This document shows positions 8,576 through 17,408 of a DNA stretch of 27,629 nucleotides, in pieces (position 1 is the stretch's first letter; every line of letters starts with the position of its first letter). Source of the DNA: Chrysochromulina parva (lineage: Eukaryota; Haptophyta; Prymnesiales; Chrysochromulinaceae); contig PJAB01000402.1 of NCBI GenBank assembly GCA_002887195.1, forward strand, positions 1 to 27,629. The letters run 5' to 3'. The translations under genes were made by a program, and so were the position numbers. The notes beneath the pieces were generated by a model, which ran no database searches, was not told where the DNA came from, and saw only the letters and a program-made list of their open reading frames with translations.

Positions 8576-11500
8576 GCCTGACCTTGAGCTGAACCCGCTC
8601 TCCTACACGGACTGGACCACGGACGTTGGTAGGGCTCCTTCTGTGAAGAGCGCCGTGATGGGCATCATTTCTTGCGCCGACGTGAATCAGCACATAGCGC
8701 GCCACGAGGTGCGAGGAATTCCAAACATGGACGCCGCGCGAGACCGGCTTCGTCCGCACGCGCGGCGCACAAAGTTTGCCATTCGTTGCGCGCATTGCAT
8801 CATGATCATGCTGACCGAGACTCATGCCGAGGCCGCGAGCTCCAACGTGGCGACGGCACGCGAGCGCTCGGCCTTAGAAACGCCAAGGCTGACGACCGTC
8901 GCGATCCTCGAGGCAGCCGCGCTCAAATCCTCAGCGGGCTCCCTGCTGCCGTCTCTCGCTCGCAACAACTCTTTGCGCGTCGGGGTCAAATACTCGCCAG
9001 TCTCCAGCACACCACCCCACTCCCCGAGACCGACGGAGCCGTCGCGCACACCGTATGCAAGAATGGCAGTGAGAAACACGGGTGCCACGCCAAAGTCGTC
9101 TCCGTGGGCTGATGAGGAGAGTGCCACGCCGGCGGGGATTCAACAACCGTCGATGCGCGTGTCGTCCAAGGGAAAGCTTTTCCCAACCGACAGCTCGAAG
9201 ACCAGTGGTTCTGGCTCTGAAGCAACCGCATCAACTGCCATGTCTCCGTCGCTCAATCTCGTCGCTAAACCCGAGGATGGCGCCAATGTCCATGGTTGGC
9301 CGTCCCTCGCCGAGCTACTCGGAAGCACCGCCATGCCCGAGCAAGTGTACACCTCGCCAAAGCTATCTTCTCCCTCGTTGTCCAAGCCTGAAAGATCGGC
9401 CGTTGATCTGGCAGCAGTCGACCCGGCAGCCGTCGACTTTCGCCTGCCAAAGTTGGCGGCCCTCGAGTCTGCCGCTGTCGCTGCTCGCCTCCTCGAGAGC
9501 TCGGCCTCCAAGAACTCCTCGACGCCCTCGCCCTCTAGTACGCCGCCGTTGCCAACGCAGCAAGTGGTGACCGCAACCGAGATGGGCGCCGCGGTACGCT
9601 GCTGCGTAATCCCTCGTCCCAATGTCTTAGCGCTATCTTAGCGCGAGCCCATCGCCCATGCCTCTCGCCCGCGCCTCTCTATTCGAAGTCGTCATGTTTG
9701 CAACGGATGCCGCTCACACGCGCTCGCTTGCGCTCGCTCGCGCTCGCCCGCAGTTGGCCGCAAAGACCAACGCACTCCGCATGTCGGTACGACCTCGCAG
9801 GATGTCGATCGCCAGCGCGGACGAGTCACCAATGGCGGCGGGCTTCGCCTCGAACCTCGCGCCCGCGGCGCACAACATTGTGCGAAGGGGTTCGACCGTG
9901 GCCGGCATCCCGAGCGCTTCAAGCGCCCCTCCGTCGCACAATCCTCTTCGAAGGGGCTCGATTGTGGGCGGCATGCCGAGCGGGTCCGTTGTCAAGCCGC
10001 TCTGCATCGATGAGCCGCCCAAACCTGAGCCAGCTCCCGCGCCCACTGCCAAGCCGCTCGAGGGGGACGAGGATGGTCTGGAAGACAGTGCGGCGCTTCG
10101 TGCAGTGCGTACGTCGGCCGCCCTCGGGCTGCGCATCTGCCATGTGGCACTGAGCGATCTGCTCATCGACCAAATCGCCATGGAAGCCGAAATGAGCCGC
10201 GTTGTGTCCGCGTACCACGTCATCACTCGATCGGTCGAGGCGCTCAATCCGCAATCGCTCCAGTTAATCCTCCAGATCAAGGAGCCGCCCGAGCTGCTCG
10301 CGCACGTGATCAAAGGGGCGCTCGTCCTGCTCGAGCCCACCCTCATCCGCCAGAACAACGCAGCCCTTGAGCCGCCGGCCAGCCGCGTGCCCGCGGCCGA
10401 GGCGGCATTGCATCCGCCCAGATGGGCTGCCCTCGATCCGATCGCCGCGAGCCACGCGCTGCGTACCCTCGAGGTCGACTCGATCAGCGCTGCGCAGCTC
10501 GCGCCTCTCGAGGTGCACCTCACGAGCGTGAGCTACGACAAGGTGCGCCAGGCGTACGGGATCGCATCGTATCTGTGGGCCTGGGTGTGCGCCATCGCCG
10601 TCATCGCAGGCTCTCCCGTCGCCTGCCTCCCCTTTGAAGACCTCAAGGAGATCCAGGCTCATCGGGCCGCGCTGCGTCGGAAGTCATCGCGCCCCGAGGA
10701 GCCGCTGCCGCCGAGGCCGCGCTCGTGCCAAGGCGCGCCCATCACCGGTCGGCCAAGCTACAAGGCGACCGAGACCGCCTCGTACCTGCCCTCCCCGTCC
10801 TCGAATCCAACCCCTCAGCAGGTGCCCGAGCCGTCGCCCGTCACTGTTATGCGGCCCCCGTTGCCATACGGCCCGAGCTGGGCCTCCGTCACGCTATGCA
10901 ACTCGTCGCTCGAGCTCAAGGCCGCCGAGAACGTGGAGGATGTGCAGGAGGCGGCGCCCAATCTCACTGCCACGGTCACGGGTGCCGCCAGCAGCGCCTC
11001 CAAGGCACCGACGCAGCCGAATGACCTTGAGCCAGTGAAGTTCCTCGGGTCGGGTGCCTTTGCCAACGTCTTCATGTGCCGCCACAAGGAGACGGGCACG
11101 GTAAAATATGTGGACCGCCCCCTTCCGACTGCGCTGCGCACGCACACACCCTCCCTCACACGATCCCTTTGACGTTGGACTCCTGTACATTACCTGTGCC
11201 TTGCACCCCCGCCCTCGCCGGCAGCTGATGGCGCTCAAGTGCATCCTCAAGTCGGTCGTCGTCAAGAAGAACAAGGTACACCAGGTGCTCGCCGAGAAGG
11301 AGGCCCTCTCGTGCGCAGCCCATCCATGCATCGTGCGGCTGTACGGCACGTTTTCAGACGCGCAGCACCTCTACTTCGCGATGGAGCTTGCAATCGGCGG
11401 GGAGATCTTCGCGCTCATCGAGGAGCTCGAAATGATCCCGGAGCCCGCCGTGAAGTACTACGCGGGCGCAGTGATGCTCGCGCTCGGCCACCTGCACCAT

Positions 11501-12214
11501 GCGGGCTTCATCTACCGAGATCTTAAGCCTGAAAACCTGCTCCTCGACGTGCGGGGCTACCTCAAGGTGTGCGACCTAGGGCTGGCAATGCGCACCGAGC
11601 ACTCCATGACGGTGGTCGGCACACCGCAGTACCTCGCACCGGAGGTGTTACGGGCCGAAGGGGCGACCAAGGCGGCCGACTGGTGGGCCCTCGGAGTCCT
11701 CGTGTTCGAGATGCTCAACGGCGAGCTGCCGTTCAACAGCGCCGACGGCAGCGACCGCAGCCTCTTCGCCGCCATCAAGCGCGGAGCATGCACGTGGCCC
11801 AAGGAGCCGCGGCGCACGCCCAACTCCAAGGCCTCCGTGGGGCCGCACACGCCTCCCTCGGCATGCGTGCGAGACTTTGTGGCAGCCCTGCTCCGACCAT
11901 CTCTCCCGATCGCCAACTACAAAGGGAGCGCCCTCCCGAGTGCCAACCATGGGAGCGCCAACCGTCTTCCCACGGAGCTGATTCGGCTCGGCTCGTCGCC
12001 CGAGGATGCCGCAGATGTCAAGGCGCATATTTGGTTTCATGGCTTTGACTTTGACGGCCTGCTGAGCGGCGCGATGCCGCCGCCCTATGTGCCCAAGCTG
12101 ACAGGCTCGGACGACGATGCCAATTTTGGGCCCATCGATTGGCGGGGCGAGCCCATCGTGCATGACCCGGGGTACGACACGAACAAGTGGGATGCCGTCT
12201 GGATGGACTGGTAA
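8574..12214 (+). CDS. AGC-family (PKG-like) Ser/Thr protein kinase, 3 exons
   Basis: Exons are read as 8574-9593, 9754-11100 and 11225-12214, all phase 0, giving up to 1118 residues. The first 760 residues are a Ser/Pro/Ala-rich regulatory region with three Arg-Arg-x-Ser sites. The kinase domain has a glycine loop (GSGAFANVF, about residue 772), a VAIK-type lysine in LMALK (about 794), YRDLKPEN (about 886), DLG in place of DFG (about 906) and GTPQYLAPE. YRD and GTPxYLAPE are typical of AGC kinases. The C-terminal tail (HIWFHGFDFDGLL, then PPYVPKL, a D-rich stretch, NF, and a final WD..W) resembles the PKG tail. No cyclic-nucleotide-binding domain is visible in this chain. The true start is uncertain: 8574 overlaps the divergent ATG at 8575, and ATGs at 8658, 8727, 8802 and 8808 are alternatives. 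It should phosphorylate Ser/Thr in basic contexts. Confidence 0.85.
9594..9753 (+). other. Kinase gene intron 1 (160 bp), ordinary type
   Basis: The donor GCG|GTACGC follows residue 340 and the acceptor is CTCGCCCGCAG|TTG. Both sides are phase 0. The split is needed because the first frame stops at 9641 and the second is in a different frame. The 3' half is a CGCTCG-type repeat tract rich in pyrimidines. There is no flanking exon duplication and no GATGACC decamer. Confidence 0.6.
9860..9984 (+). repeat. 66-bp coding repeat carrying RRGS motifs
   Basis: Two diverged 66-bp copies encode HNxxRRGSxVxGxPSxS. The RRGS codons lie at 9883-9894 and 9949-9960. A third R-R-x-S site (RRMS) lies at 9796-9807, just upstream. 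Confidence 0.85.
11101..11224 (+). other. Kinase gene intron 2 (124 bp), ordinary type
   Basis: The donor ACG|GTAAAA and the acceptor CGCCGGCAG|CTG are in phase 0. The intron separates the glycine loop from the lysine of the kinase ATP site, and removing it restores KETGT-LMALK. It has no decamer units and no exon duplication. Confidence 0.85.
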
Positions 12215-13299
12215 CCGTCTCAAATATGTTGGACTGGCGAAAGGCTGATGTGGCCGCGTGGCTGGGCTGGGCTGGAATTTTGGAGCATGCATGCTTGAAG
12301 AAGACCCCGATTGCCGATTCCCTTCGGGGCGGCAACGGCCAGCGCCGCATCACATTCACATGCACCCATGGAGTGTACTCAAGAAGATCATGATCCGAGT
12401 GAGGACATGGTGAAGTTTTGTGCGGTCGTTTTCGGTTCCGATCCCTCGCTGTGGATGTTGGGGGTGGTGGGGAGGGGGGAAGCAGCTTTTATCGCGTGCA
12501 GACAACGAAATCCAGTACATGTACAGTGTACACATCTCGGCCGGGCGTTCGTGCGCGACACACCGCAGTTAGACCACACACTTACACCACAGAACGAGAG
12601 CACACGGTGCACACCACAGTTACACAACAGTTACACCACAGTCAGGTCCCTAACATACATGTATGCTCGCGGCGGGAGTTTGCGCGGGAGAGTTGTGAGC
12701 ATGGTAGCGAACTTAGCGATACGGTATAAACGGTAGCGAGCCGAGATGTCGCGCTTCAGGTCGATGAAGACTCGAAGAGCTCCAAGGAGAGAGAACGTCA
12801 TCGCCGATTTGCGTCGTGCTGAGCGCTCGATCATTTGGTAAAAGTGCACAAAGACAAACACGGTGTCCGGAGCCTTGCCTGTCAAACGGGAAGCGACAGT
12901 AAAGATACTCGGCGTCTGTGTGATCCGTGTGCCCGTGTGCGCCCGTGGGGGTTGGGGGCACGTCATGTTCGTTAAATATTAAAACTATCACTCCTTCCGT
13001 GGCTGCCCCACCGAGCGGCAGGGATCACCTTTTGCGCTGGGAGAGCGACGATCTCACTCGAGCAACATTGACGTACAAGCCCACTAGAGCGTCCTTCAGA
13101 GCGATACCTGCTTCCCTGGAGAGCGATAAGAGCGAGCGCAATAGCGAGTACTCGAGGTCATGACTCGAGGTACTTGTGTTGACCTGGGGTGGCCGTCCTT
13201 CAGGGCATGCAGGGAGAGCCAGCTTATTTGTGTACTCGAGTAGACGCAAGACGGTTATAGACGCGGGGAATCTTACTATTCAACCACTCTAGCCAGTCT
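12215..13299. other. Convergent intergenic region, no gene seen
   Basis: This region lies between the 3' ends of the kinase gene (+) and the Cys-rich gene (-). It contains a CA-rich stretch at about 12548-12645 with repeated CACCACAGTTACAC-like words, the palindrome CATACATGTATG near 12655, and Xho-type hairpins at 13147-13174 and 13233-13242. The short frames on both strands lack coding character. Confidence 0.5.
13147..13174. repeat. Inverted repeat (hairpin) around CTCGAG
   Basis: The arms AGTACTCGAG and CTCGAG-G-TACT flank the spacer GTCATGA, with a single bulged base. A second perfect palindrome, TACTCGAGTA, lies at 13233-13242. Both sit just beyond the 3' end of the Cys-rich gene and may act in transcript ends or be remnants of a small element. 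Confidence 0.7.
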
Positions 13300-14400
13300 T
13301 CACCCATGTTTGCACATCGGCAGCCTGACCGTGGGCATAGCCGGCCAGCGCGGGATCCACCTGCCAACATTTAGGGGAGCTTGAAACCCGCCCGCGTAGT
13401 GATGCCGAATAGCTGGCCATGGGCCCACCTGGTCCACACCAGTAAGCGCGCAGTTGACGACTGGCAGCGAGCCGTTGCACGAGCAAGGCAGCGACGCGCC
13501 CCAGCCAGTGCGCAGTTCAGGGACGCACGAACTATTGAGCTTGTGATCGATGCACGTTCTTTGGCAGCTGACCAGCTCAAGCGCTCCATTGGCCCCAAAG
13601 CCCCCATGATTGTCGAAGATCAGAGTGTCGAAGCCGTGCGAGCGCACATGCGGGCAGAGTGGCATGAAGTCCTCGAGCCTATTGATGAATTTGAGGTCGT
13701 CGCGGCGATGGTGCTTGCCGCGATGCACGAGGCTGATGTTTAGGCGCTCGACGAGCTCGGAGCGGTCGGCGACGCGCAACACGCGCCCAGCACGCACGAA
13801 AACACCACTGCCACGTTGAGTCAAGAACCAGCAGCCATTCGGACCACCCTCCTTGTCCATGGCGGTCACCGATTCACGTCTGCCCTCCCGCTGAGCCCTT
13901 GTAGCGAAAAAGTCCATGCCCCGCACATAAGCCGCATAGTCGATGCGAATGACCTCCACAAACGCTTCTTCGCCGGCGCGAACCACCGGAGCATCCCAGC
14001 GTGCCCCAGGCGTGCCCATGGGCAACAACGCCAGCGTCGCAACGCTGCCAGCACCACGAATGCATTGCGGTAAGGCGACGCCGAACTTTTCGAGTCGAAT
14101 AAGCCCTAGGTTTGGACTCATCATCGAAATGCCGACAGCTTTCGCGGGCAGTCTCGCATGTGCTGCGCACAATACGGTGACATTTGTCTCCCTCCTGTGC
14201 ACGCACAGTTTTTTCAGAGGCAGTGGCGCAAAGTTCCAGAGCCACTGCATGGTGCTGGTGCTGGCATTTCTCATGGCGACATGGTCGGTGGGTATAGGCT
14301 GGCGGTACACGTGAGACAGGTACGTTGCGAGCTCCGACGCATCCGCGGTCTGGAGCGCCACGTCGGCCATCCGCGTCTCCAACGCGTGAACACCGGAGAC
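13300..14400 (-). CDS. Cys-rich, probably secretory protein of unknown function (5' end incomplete)
   Basis: I do not recognise this family with confidence. The main exon encodes about 365 residues ending in MCKHG. The central part contains GCWFLTQRGSGVFVRAGR and reads like a folded domain; I have a vague memory of GCWF/GSGVFV motifs in uncharacterised eukaryotic secretory proteins. The last 120 residues hold many cysteines (CPHV, CQRTC, SSC, PCSC, NCAL) and N-glycosylation sites (NSS, NGS), which suggests disulphides and a lumenal or extracellular location. Frame is open from about 14500 down to 14400 with no ATG, and the first in-frame ATG is 14370. A strong pyrimidine tract at about 14425-14460 and AG at 14401 (GATCAG|GTC) suggest an upstream exon, perhaps carrying the signal peptide, which I could not place. 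Confidence 0.6.
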   Translation of the reverse strand, partial: VSGVHALETRMADVALQTADASELATYLSHVYRQPIPTDHVAMRNASTSTMQWLWNFAPLPLKKLCVHRRETNVTVLCAAHARLPAKAVGISMMSPNLGLIRLEKFGVALPQCIRGAGSVATLALLPMGTPGARWDAPVVRAGEEAFVEVIRIDYAAYVRGMDFFATRAQREGRRESVTAMDKEGGPNGCWFLTQRGSGVFVRAGRVLRVADRSELVERLNISLVHRGKHHRRDDLKFINRLEDFMPLCPHVRSHGFDTLIFDNHGGFGANGALELVSCQRTCIDHKLNSSCVPELRTGWGASLPCSCNGSLPVVNCALTGVDQVGPWPAIRHHYAGGFQAPLNVGRWIPRWPAMPTVRLPMCKHG

Positions 14401-14867
14401 CTGATCCTTAGCTTGTTCCGGATGGAAATGAGGGTGAGCAAGGGACCAAAAAAAGGAAACACGGGAGACGAGGGAGACGAGATACTTGACGAAACTTGAC
14501 GCGGCGTGACAGCATGCATTTCAGCGCCAGGAATTTCACCGCCACGATCGACACGACCGGCGGGCGGCGGTGCTCTTGTTTGGAACGTTACATGAACTCG
14601 TCGACAGCGTAATCGCGGCGAGCGCTGCGAACTCCTCGCCGGGAGCGTCGGCAGCCGCAGCAACGGAGCTCATCGAGGCGCATGTGGATGGCTGCGTTAT
14701 TCGAGCGCGTTGGGTCAGGGAAATTCGGGAGCGAAAAGAAACAGGAGAAGAGTTTCGATTGGGAATGGCGTGCAATTTCCCCCGGAACATAGCGTGACTT
14801 GCACAGAGGCTAGACCTAGAGAAACGAAATTGGTGTTCAGGTAGCGGCGCCACCCACGAAGATCGAA

Positions 14868-15245
14868 GTGGATGAATTTGGGAAGACGATCAAATTAGTC
14901 GTGGCCGGCGGAGGACGATCAAATTAGTCGAGGTCGGCGGAGAGTGTAGCATAGCGCGACCCGCCTCCAGGCTCAGACGATTAGTGAACGATGCGGCGGA
15001 TAAGTAAAATTTCGCGACAGTCAAGATACTTGCGGGGATATAGCGCGACCAGCCTCCAGGACCCCAATTAGTGATCGCGGCGGCGGATATGTGAAATTTA
15101 GCGTCTAGAAAGATACTTGGGGCTTACATGTAGGGACACCCAAGATACATGTACTTGGGATCCCAAGATGGAACCTAAATTACAAGGGAAAGAATTCATT
15201 GGATGATTTCGGGAGGACGATCAAATTAGTCGAGGTCGGCGGAGT
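14868..15245. repeat. Intergenic repeat module (GACGATCAAATTAGTCG x3 plus 89-bp tandem pair)
   Basis: The word GACGATCAAATTAGTCG followed by a GGCCGGCGG or GGTCGGCGG block occurs near 14884, 14915 and 15214. The first and third copies are also preceded by related TGGATGA-type sequence. Between them lies a diverged tandem pair offset by 89 bp (about 14951-15039 and 15040-15123), each copy beginning ATAGCGCGACC and ending with an AAGATACTTG block. The layout suggests a small non-autonomous element or satellite bounded by like ends. Confidence 0.85.
15131..15167. repeat. Nested palindromes near ACATGTA and GGATCC
   Basis: CCAAG-ATACATGTA-CTTGG forms a hairpin and is followed directly by the perfect 14-bp palindrome CTTGGGATCCCAAG (15154-15167). 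The two compete for the same CTTGG arm. Confidence 0.8.
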
Positions 15246-15440
15246 TGAGCAGAAACAGCACAGGCGAGGTTCGCACCAGAGTCCCGCGGCGCCTGTGGGG
15301 ACCAAGACACGTTTTACAAGTATGGCAAACTTGCGGTAAAAGTAGTTCCATCTCCCAGGTGCGCAGCGCGCGCACACTCGGTGTCGCAGCCGCGCTCGCT
15401 CCGCGCGCCAGCCCCGCCGCCGCCGCCGCGTCGCCGGGAC

Positions 15441-16580
15441 ATGCTCGGTGGGGCGTATTACAACCGATCCGCTGCGTTCGCACCGATCCGGACCGCCGAG
15501 CCGCGCGTGCCAGTCGAGATCCGGCACAAGTCGTATCCGGCGCCTCACCACTACGAGCCGCTGCTCCAGCCGAATGGCACCCAGTGGAACATGATCGACT
15601 TGTTCGGCCCCAAGCTCAACAAGTCGGCTGCGTTCGCGCCGATCCGCATCGGACCCGAGCCGCGCGTGCCCTCGGAGATCCGCCATAAGCCTTACCCGGC
15701 TCCCCATGACTACACCCCGCTGCTCCGGCCGAACGGGTCTGAATGGAACATGCATGATCTCAACGGCGCCGAGCTCAACAAGTCGGCGGCGTTCGCGCCC
15801 ATCTGCGTGGCCGAGCCGCGCGTCCCGCGGGAGGTGCGCCATCGCATCACGCCCAGTCCGGATCAGTATCGGCCGATCACGACGCATTCCGGGGGACGCA
15901 TGATGGCAACACACGCCGCGGCGGCGCGGCTGCATGCATTGGACAGCCAGGTTCGTACGCCCGTGCGCCATCAGCAGCTCGAGGCCCTCCGCCTCAACAC
16001 GCCCCCCTCCCGCTCCCAGAGCCCCACGAGGCTCTCACGCTCCCCCTCCCCCTCGAATAACGATCGGAGACTCCTCAACCCAGTCTCGCCCCCGGGCTCA
16101 CCCTCGTCGTCCTCCCCGGGGCGGCTGCGCCCTCTGCGTGCCGACGTGTCCCGTGGCTCCGTGCGCTCGCTCGCATCGAGACGCGAGGAGCAGCGGCTGC
16201 AGCGGACGCGCCTGGCCAATGCGAGGGCGGCCGGGGAAGTCACCTCCACGTCGACTATGCTCACACCTCTCCGTTGCTATGCCCCCGCCCGCTGGAGCGA
16301 TCGAGTGGCTCCATCGCTCATGTACGGGCGCGGCTACGCCCGGCTGCCGGGGGTGAGCTCGTGGGATCCGCACATGGACTCTGTGGATGATGAGGAGCGT
16401 CTCGAAGCCGATCGCTCCGGCTTCGGCTCGAGAGATGTGGAGCCCCTCGCTCACACGCAGAGTGCCCCATCGCTGCGCCGCCTCGCCATCGATGAAACCC
16501 ACGCACCCACGCTACCGATGCCGGAGGTGCCCCGCCGGAATGGCGAGGTCGTCTGGGCGCCGGGATTCGGACGCCCGTGA
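15441..16580 (+). CDS. Triple-repeat basic protein of unknown function
   Basis: About 379 residues from the first ATG of the frame at 15441; the frame is open upstream to 15381 without an ATG, so an upstream exon is possible. Residues 8 to about 150 hold three tandem copies of a 52-55-residue unit, starting near 15462, 15618 and 15777. Each unit reads SAAFAPI, then EPRVP.EIRHK, YPAPH.Y.PL, and in the first two copies PNG..WNM.DL. The third copy is truncated and diverged. The rest is Ser/Arg/Pro-rich with RSQSPTRLSRSPSPS-like phosphorylatable tracts, and the end (RLPGVSSWDPHMD, VVWAPGFGRP) is again more conserved-looking. I do not recognise the repeat; short Pro-containing repeats of this sort recall microtubule- or axoneme-associated proteins, but that is only a guess. 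Confidence 0.7.
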   Translation: MLGGAYYNRSAAFAPIRTAEPRVPVEIRHKSYPAPHHYEPLLQPNGTQWNMIDLFGPKLNKSAAFAPIRIGPEPRVPSEIRHKPYPAPHDYTPLLRPNGSEWNMHDLNGAELNKSAAFAPICVAEPRVPREVRHRITPSPDQYRPITTHSGGRMMATHAAAARLHALDSQVRTPVRHQQLEALRLNTPPSRSQSPTRLSRSPSPSNNDRRLLNPVSPPGSPSSSSPGRLRPLRADVSRGSVRSLASRREEQRLQRTRLANARAAGEVTSTSTMLTPLRCYAPARWSDRVAPSLMYGRGYARLPGVSSWDPHMDSVDDEERLEADRSGFGSRDVEPLAHTQSAPSLRRLAIDETHAPTLPMPEVPRRNGEVVWAPGFGRP

Positions 16581-17408
16581 GGAGCGCACGCGAGCGATTC
16601 GTCAATTCGGACGCTCATCATCAGCGATTCGTCAATTCGGACGCTCATCATCAGCGATTCGTCAATTCGGACGCTCATCATCAGCTTTCGTGCGTGCAGC
16701 TCATGTGCGATGTCAGGCCTGTCAGCCGTGGTGGGGGCACGTGGCGGAAATCTGCAGTCAGACTGTGTTGTGCGTGTCCATAGCTGCCGTGCGGGAGAGC
16801 ACCCGACCTCGGGGCGGCGCGTTGTGTCCCGGGAGCAGACCAGACGGGACGGGGGGCGCTACAAACGGGGCCTAACGGACCGCCAGAACCGATGTATCGC
16901 GAGCCTCACGTAGCCTCACGTGTCTCAGGCCATCACGCCTCGCCTCGCGGCGACGCGGCCCGCGACATTCAAAACGCGACGCGGCCAATATACAATTTAA
17001 AGCGAGAGGACGCAGAGGTGACGGGACCCCGACTTGTGCCTTTTCCTTCCCCCACATGTTCCCCCACAAGCGACAAGCCACATATCACACACATCTCCTG
17101 GTCCCGCCGTCCGGCCGTCGCCCGAAACGCCGCAAACCGACCCACAGCGCACACCAGCCCCGACTCGCGCCCACACACTCCACGCCGCCGCACCCGGGCA
17201 CTCCCAGCGCTCCCTCTAATTGGTTTAGGTTGGTGCGCGGTAGCCGCAGCACACCTTCACGCTATTCTACGGAGGCTATATCCTACGGAGATAATTCTGG
17301 GGCATGTAACTTTCAATTCGCCAAAACAAGTTTCGATTCAACTCCCCTGTTTTGAGGAATTGTGGCGGGCCCACAGACCCACACTGTGCACGGGAGGCGG
17401 CGCGTGCG
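16581..17408. other. Intergenic region and probable promoter of the ZIP-CNBD gene
   Basis: Beyond the 30-bp repeat array no coding signal is convincing. There is an AT-rich island at about 16983-17002 (AATATACAATTTAAAG) that could serve as a core promoter element, and a second around 17270-17345. Both precede the ATG at 17409. The assignment is from composition only. Confidence 0.4.
16592..16684. repeat. 3 x 30-bp tandem repeat just after a stop codon
   Basis: The array begins 12 bp after the TGA at 16578. Two exact 30-bp units (16621-16650 and 16651-16680) follow a 29-bp first copy (16592-16620). The unit contains GATTCGTCAATTCGGACGC then TCATCATCAG. All three plus frames are periodic because 30 is divisible by 3; one gives RFVNSDAHHQ repeated. 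Confidence 0.95.

Larger units (their letters stand above)
14403..15440. other. Divergent intergenic region with local repeats
   Basis: The region lies between the divergent Cys-rich (-) and triple-repeat (+) genes and probably holds both promoters and the missing first exon of the Cys-rich gene. It is locally AT-richer than its surroundings and carries the repeat module described separately. No confident gene is visible; the minus frame at 14536-14853 is low complexity. Confidence 0.5.

Noticed and set aside
15321..15358. Tiny first exon ATGGCAAACTTGCG with a 23-bp intron before 15359
   Set aside because: Introns that short are known only in exceptional lineages, and the other introns here are 76-253 bp.
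15180..15971. Minus-strand frame of 263 codons
   Set aside because: Its apparent repeats mirror the plus-strand triple repeat, which has better codon logic and residue conservation between units.
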